Assembly: GCA_024643485.1 (NCBI GenBank)
Contig: JAHEMU010000067.1
Coordinates: 1 to 10,100, forward strand
Source: Cytophagales bacterium
GTDB lineage: Bacteria > Bacteroidota > Bacteroidia > Cytophagales > Cyclobacteriaceae
Length of the DNA stretch: 10,100 nt
Direction: 5' to 3'
Positions 7,699 through 10,100 of this stretch are shown in pieces. The stretch's first letter is position 1. Each line of letters opens with the position of its first letter. A model generated the notes under the pieces. It did not search any database, had not been told where the DNA came from, and was given only the letters and a program-made list of their open reading frames with translations. The position numbers and the translations under genes were made by a program.

Positions 7699-7704
7699 CT
7701 CCTT
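7699..7704 (-). promoter_or_regulatory. Shine-Dalgarno sequence of the GH57 gene
   Basis: On the minus strand AAGGAG lies 6 nt before the ATG at 7690-7692, an ideal match and spacing. It sits in the largest gap of the window (7693-7731, 39 nt), which holds nothing else recognisable. The other intergenic starts here have no purine-rich element at a useful distance. The only comparable one, AGGAG before trmB, is 1 nt from its ATG. Confidence 0.7.
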
Positions 7705-7731
7705 CAAATTGGGCGAAAGATAAGTGATTAA

Positions 7732-8391
7732 TTACAGAAAGCTAAAGCGCAAATACTTTATTTTATGACCTTCTTGGGAGAATTTAGCTTCGTATCTCGT
7801 AGTTATTTCATGACATTCTGGCCGGTACTCCGATTCATACACATCAAAAGTATGTATCAATCCAGTGATATCCGTCCTTTCCTTCAATACTTCTAGTGCA
7901 TATTCGAAGAAGTCAGTATTGTCCGTTTTTAAGCGAACAACGCCACCCGGTTTAATCACTTTTTTATACACATCGAGATAACGATCGTGCATCAATCGGC
8001 GCTTGGCATCCCGTTTTCTAGGACGTGGGTCAGGGAAAACTACCCAAATCTCATTTACTTCTTGCTGGTCGAAGAAGTTTTCGAGAAGTAAAATATCGGT
8101 TCTTAAAAACCCAACGTTTTCTTGCTTTTGATCGATTGCCACGCCACTTCCCTTCCAAAGTCGATCTCCTTTTAAATCAACGCCAACAAAATTTCGCTCG
8201 GGGAATTTTTGTGACATTCCAATGCTATATTCCCCTCTTCCACACGCCAATTCAAGCGTAATTTCATTTGAATTTTTGAAAAAATCTGAATTCCAGTTCC
8301 CTTTAATCGAATTGTAGAATGGTTTACCATCCTCGATTACATTATCTCTGGATTTATTTTCTTCAAATTTTTTGAGTTTCTGCCTGCTCAT
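7732..8391 (-). CDS. trmB: tRNA (guanine-N7-)-methyltransferase, m7G46
   Basis: TrmB uses S-adenosylmethionine to make 7-methylguanosine at position 46 in the variable loop of many tRNAs. The 219-residue protein is a complete Rossmann-fold methyltransferase. The SAM motif I is ELACGRGEYS (47-56), motif II is VGVDLKGDRLWKG (69-81), and the family-specific signature FPDPRPRKRDAKRRL (119-133) is followed by PGGVVRLKTDN (148-158). The C-terminal TRYEAKF block (198-204) is the TxYE-type SAM/guanosine-binding element of the family. The start at 8389-8391 leaves a 4-nt gap after the folC stop. An AGGAG overlaps that stop but is only 1 nt from the ATG, so it is a doubtful ribosome binding site. A candidate promoter lies in the folC end just upstream. 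Confidence 0.96.
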   Translation of the reverse strand: MSRQKLKKFEENKSRDNVIEDGKPFYNSIKGNWNSDFFKNSNEITLELACGRGEYSIGMSQKFPERNFVGVDLKGDRLWKGSGVAIDQKQENVGFLRTDILLLENFFDQQEVNEIWVVFPDPRPRKRDAKRRLMHDRYLDVYKKVIKPGGVVRLKTDNTDFFEYALEVLKERTDITGLIHTFDVYESEYRPECHEITTRYEAKFSQEGHKIKYLRFSFL

Positions 8392-8395
8392 GCTC

Positions 8396-9673
8396 CTATT
8401 TTAATAAATCTGCCACCACAAAAGTACTTCCGCCTACAAAAACCAAATCACTCGTTCCAGCCTTTTTTTGTGCGGCTGCAACAGCTGATTTTACGGATTC
8501 GTACACCTTTCCTTCTAGACCAAGAACCTTTGCTGCAGATTGTAATTCTTTTGCATCGAGTCCTCTTGGGATATCCGGGCGGCAAAAATAGTAAATTCCA
8601 TCTTTGGGTAATAACTTAAGCACCTTATTTATATCTTTATCGTTAACACTTCCCCAAACCAGATGAAGTTGATCATAAGAAAGGGAATTGATTTGCATCA
8701 AAATCGCCCTAATTCCGTCTTCATTATGCCCCGTATCACAAATAGTTAATGGGGTGCTTTCATACACTTCCCATCGCCCCCTCAACTCGGTATTTTTAAT
8801 CGTATTTTTCAAACCCCGTTTAATCGCATCCGTTGATATTGGCAAGAAAGGTTGAACAACCTCCAATACCTTTAGCACCCCTGGAATATTCCATTTCGTA
8901 TAAATACCTAGCAGATCTGTTTCTATCTGTTTTAGTTTAAAACCATCGTGTTCTACGTGAAAATATTGTATTTCTCCAGTTAAGGTAATGGTGTCTGAAC
9001 GATAAAGCGGAGCATTCATTTCTAATGCTTTTTTCTCAAAAACAGGAAATGTTTGCTTTTGAAAAGTCCCCACCACAACGGGAATCCCTTCTTTAATGAT
9101 ACCCGCTTTTTCTTCTGCGATCAATGGTAAGGTGTTTCCCAAAAATTGTTGATGATCAAATCCAATATTGGTTATAATAGAAGCCAACGGCCGTACCACA
9201 TTTGTACTATCCAATCTTCCGCCCATCCCTACTTCAATTATCGCAATATCGACATTTTCGTCTGCAAAGTAATCGAAAGCCATACCCACTGTTGCCTCAA
9301 AAAAAGAGGGTTGTAGTTCGTCTATAATCTGGTGATAATCATTCATGAATTTCAATACCCGCTGCTCGGACATTTCAATTCCATTGATCTTAATTCGCTC
9401 TGTAAATCGAACCAAGTGAGGGGAAGTGTATAATCCAGTTTTATAACCCGCCTCTTGATAAACCGATGCCAGCATATGAGAGGTACTGCCTTTTCCATTG
9501 GTGCCGGCTACATGTATTGTTTTAAATCGACGTTGTGGATTTCCCATCAAATTCAACATGTGGATTGTTTTAGACAAATCCTTATTGTAGGCCTGACCAC
9601 CGATACGTTGAAACATAGGAAGGTGGTTGTATAAAAAGGTTAAAACTTCGTCGTAGGAAGTGAACTTTGACAT
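8396..9673 (-). CDS. folC: Bifunctional folylpolyglutamate synthase / dihydrofolate synthase
   Basis: FolC is a cytoplasmic Mur-ligase-family enzyme that adds glutamate to dihydropteroate and to reduced folates, using ATP. The 425-residue length is typical. The P-loop is VAGTNGKGS (55-63) and is followed by GLYTSPHLVRFTERI (80-94), a very characteristic folate-binding stretch. EVGMGGRLDSTN (147-158) and AEEKAGIIK (186-194, with Lys189 at the usual carbamylated-Lys position) complete the central domain. The C-terminal ligase domain has DTGHNEDG (313-320), GSVNDKD (341-347) and the closing VGGSTFVVADLL. Nothing is missing or broken. The start ATG (9671-9673) is 21 nt after the upstream DUF1080 stop with no Shine-Dalgarno sequence; the stop is TAG, 4 nt before trmB. 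Whether it also has dihydrofolate synthase activity cannot be decided from sequence alone. Confidence 0.96.
   Translation of the reverse strand: MSKFTSYDEVLTFLYNHLPMFQRIGGQAYNKDLSKTIHMLNLMGNPQRRFKTIHVAGTNGKGSTSHMLASVYQEAGYKTGLYTSPHLVRFTERIKINGIEMSEQRVLKFMNDYHQIIDELQPSFFEATVGMAFDYFADENVDIAIIEVGMGGRLDSTNVVRPLASIITNIGFDHQQFLGNTLPLIAEEKAGIIKEGIPVVVGTFQKQTFPVFEKKALEMNAPLYRSDTITLTGEIQYFHVEHDGFKLKQIETDLLGIYTKWNIPGVLKVLEVVQPFLPISTDAIKRGLKNTIKNTELRGRWEVYESTPLTICDTGHNEDGIRAILMQINSLSYDQLHLVWGSVNDKDINKVLKLLPKDGIYYFCRPDIPRGLDAKELQSAAKVLGLEGKVYESVKSAVAAAQKKAGTSDLVFVGGSTFVVADLLK
8419..8447 (-). promoter_or_regulatory. Candidate Bacteroidota-type promoter upstream of trmB, inside the folC end
   Basis: Read on the minus strand, TTTG (8444-8447) is followed after 17 nt by TACTTTTG (8419-8426). 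This fits the Bacteroidota housekeeping consensus of a -33 TTTG/TTG and a -7 TAnnTTTG; Flavobacterium promoters tolerate spacings of about 17-23 nt. Transcription would start around 8412, giving a leader of about 20 nt to the trmB ATG. The caveat is that the -7 element encodes the conserved Ser-Thr-Phe-Val of FolC, so the match may come from coding constraint alone. Confidence 0.3.
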
Positions 9674-9694
9674 TTCTAAACGAGATTTTGAGAA

Positions 9695-10100
9695 TTAATC
9701 GTTGTATTCACAAGACTCCGAACGATTTTTCAGCACCCAAGGCTGGTAGTTGCTGGCTTTTTTATCGGTGCATCCTTCCAAATTTAGTAGTTCAATTTTT
9801 CTAAACTGCGTTGGATGACTTTCACTTTGAATCGTAATATATCCACTTTCCAGCAGGGTACCATCTTTAAAAAGCCCGGGAGCAAAACCATCGATGGCTC
9901 CACCTCCGATTTGAGGTTTTTCGTAGCTTAAAACAAGTTGATCCCCAACAAAGTGCTGGATGAGGGAATCTCCATATACACGAACCTCCACTGTCACCCA
10001 TTGATCACCGTGAAAAGTTTCGGATGTTGAATTATAACAATGCCCGGTAACAAGTTCACCATTCATCACTACGTTAGTGCCTGGGGTACATAAATTGGCA
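9695..10100 (-). CDS. DUF1080 / 3-keto-disaccharide hydrolase-like domain protein, C-terminal 134 residues; 5' end outside window
   Basis: The frame is open to the right edge of the window, so this is the C-terminal part of a longer protein. Visible residues start ANLCTPGTNVVMNGELVTGH and continue with STSETFHGDQWVTVEVRVYG, QHFVGDQLVLSYEKPQIGGG, GYITIQSESHPTQFRKIELL and a short tail. The pattern matches the DUF1080 family (PF06439), a concanavalin-type beta-sandwich of which some members hydrolyse 3-keto-glucosides. Such proteins are usually secreted or lipoproteins, but the N-terminus is not available to check. The last 26 residues (codons 9698-9775) form a small Cys-bounded tail, GCTDKKASNYQPW followed by SESCEYND, resembling the GCTD-type repeats of secreted Bacteroidota proteins. 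A GTG at 10067-10069 is internal and not a start, because the family match continues upstream of it. FolC begins 21 nt downstream. Confidence 0.88.
   Translation of the reverse strand, partial: ANLCTPGTNVVMNGELVTGHCYNSTSETFHGDQWVTVEVRVYGDSLIQHFVGDQLVLSYEKPQIGGGAIDGFAPGLFKDGTLLESGYITIQSESHPTQFRKIELLNLEGCTDKKASNYQPWVLKNRSESCEYND

Noticed and set aside
7715..7722. TATCTTTC on the minus strand as a -7 promoter element for the GH57 gene
   Set aside because: It has one mismatch to TAnnTTTG and the nearest TTTG lies 27 nt upstream, too far for a paired -33 element.
7845..7852. TAnnTTTG matches at 7845-7852, 4097-4104 and 1793-1800 (minus strand)
   Set aside because: None has a TTG/TTTG at 17-23 nt upstream and all lie deep in coding sequence; chance matches are expected in AT-rich DNA.
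9695..10069. A complete 124-residue protein starting at GTG 10067-10069
   Set aside because: The same frame continues open to the window edge and the upstream residues (LCTPGTNV) fit the DUF1080 family, so the GTG is an internal Val and the gene is truncated by the window.
1..10100. Defence island, mobile element, CRISPR, tRNA or integrase
   Set aside because: Every base outside a few short gaps belongs to a recognisable metabolic, repair, RNA-modification or envelope gene; no repeats or transfer-related genes are visible.

Overview
The window is a stretch of bacterial chromosome, almost certainly from a member of the phylum Bacteroidota (Flavobacteriia, Cytophagia or a close relative). The evidence is the AT-rich sequence, the Bacteroidota-type versions of urocanate hydratase, FolC, TrmB and the LTA-synthase-like sulfatase, a DUF1080 protein with a GCTD-type Cys tail, and the near absence of Shine-Dalgarno sequences. 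I cannot name the genus.

All ten genes lie on the minus strand, so transcription runs from high to low coordinates. Coding density is close to 99%: the gaps between genes are 21, 4, 39, 15, 1 and 29 nt, and three junctions overlap (one TAATG, two ATGA). No stretch without a gene exceeds 39 nt. I see no tRNA, rRNA, CRISPR array, insertion sequence, integrase or strong terminator.

In order of transcription the genes are: (1) the 3' end of a DUF1080 / 3-keto-disaccharide hydrolase-like protein (9695 to beyond 10100); (2) folC, folate polyglutamylation (8396-9673); (3) trmB, tRNA m7G46 methyltransferase (7732-8391); (4) a large GH57 family enzyme with a DUF3536 C-terminal part (5302-7692); (5) an SRAP/YedK/HMCES-type abasic-site DNA-protein crosslinker (4541-5302); (6) ribE, riboflavin synthase (3938-4525); (7) a membrane-anchored LTA-synthase-like sulfatase-fold phosphotransferase (2122-3936); (8) a metallo-beta-lactamase-fold lactonase-like hydrolase (1253-2092); (9) a patatin-like lipid acyl hydrolase (492-1256); (10) the 5' end of hutU, urocanate hydratase (1-495).

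The run looks like one long, mixed transcription unit, or several with promoters hidden in coding sequence, rather than a dedicated pathway. Folate, tRNA, riboflavin and DNA-repair housekeeping functions are interleaved with carbohydrate, envelope and catabolic enzymes. The tightest couplings are GH57-SRAP (stop and start share one base), ribE-sulfatase (1 nt apart) and MBL hydrolase-patatin-hutU (two consecutive 4-nt overlaps). I found no defence or mobile system. The most interesting details are a C-terminal QQSLF motif on the SRAP protein resembling a bacterial sliding-clamp-binding peptide, an enlarged loop next to that protein's active-site His, and a clean AAGGAG ribosome binding site in front of the GH57 gene only.
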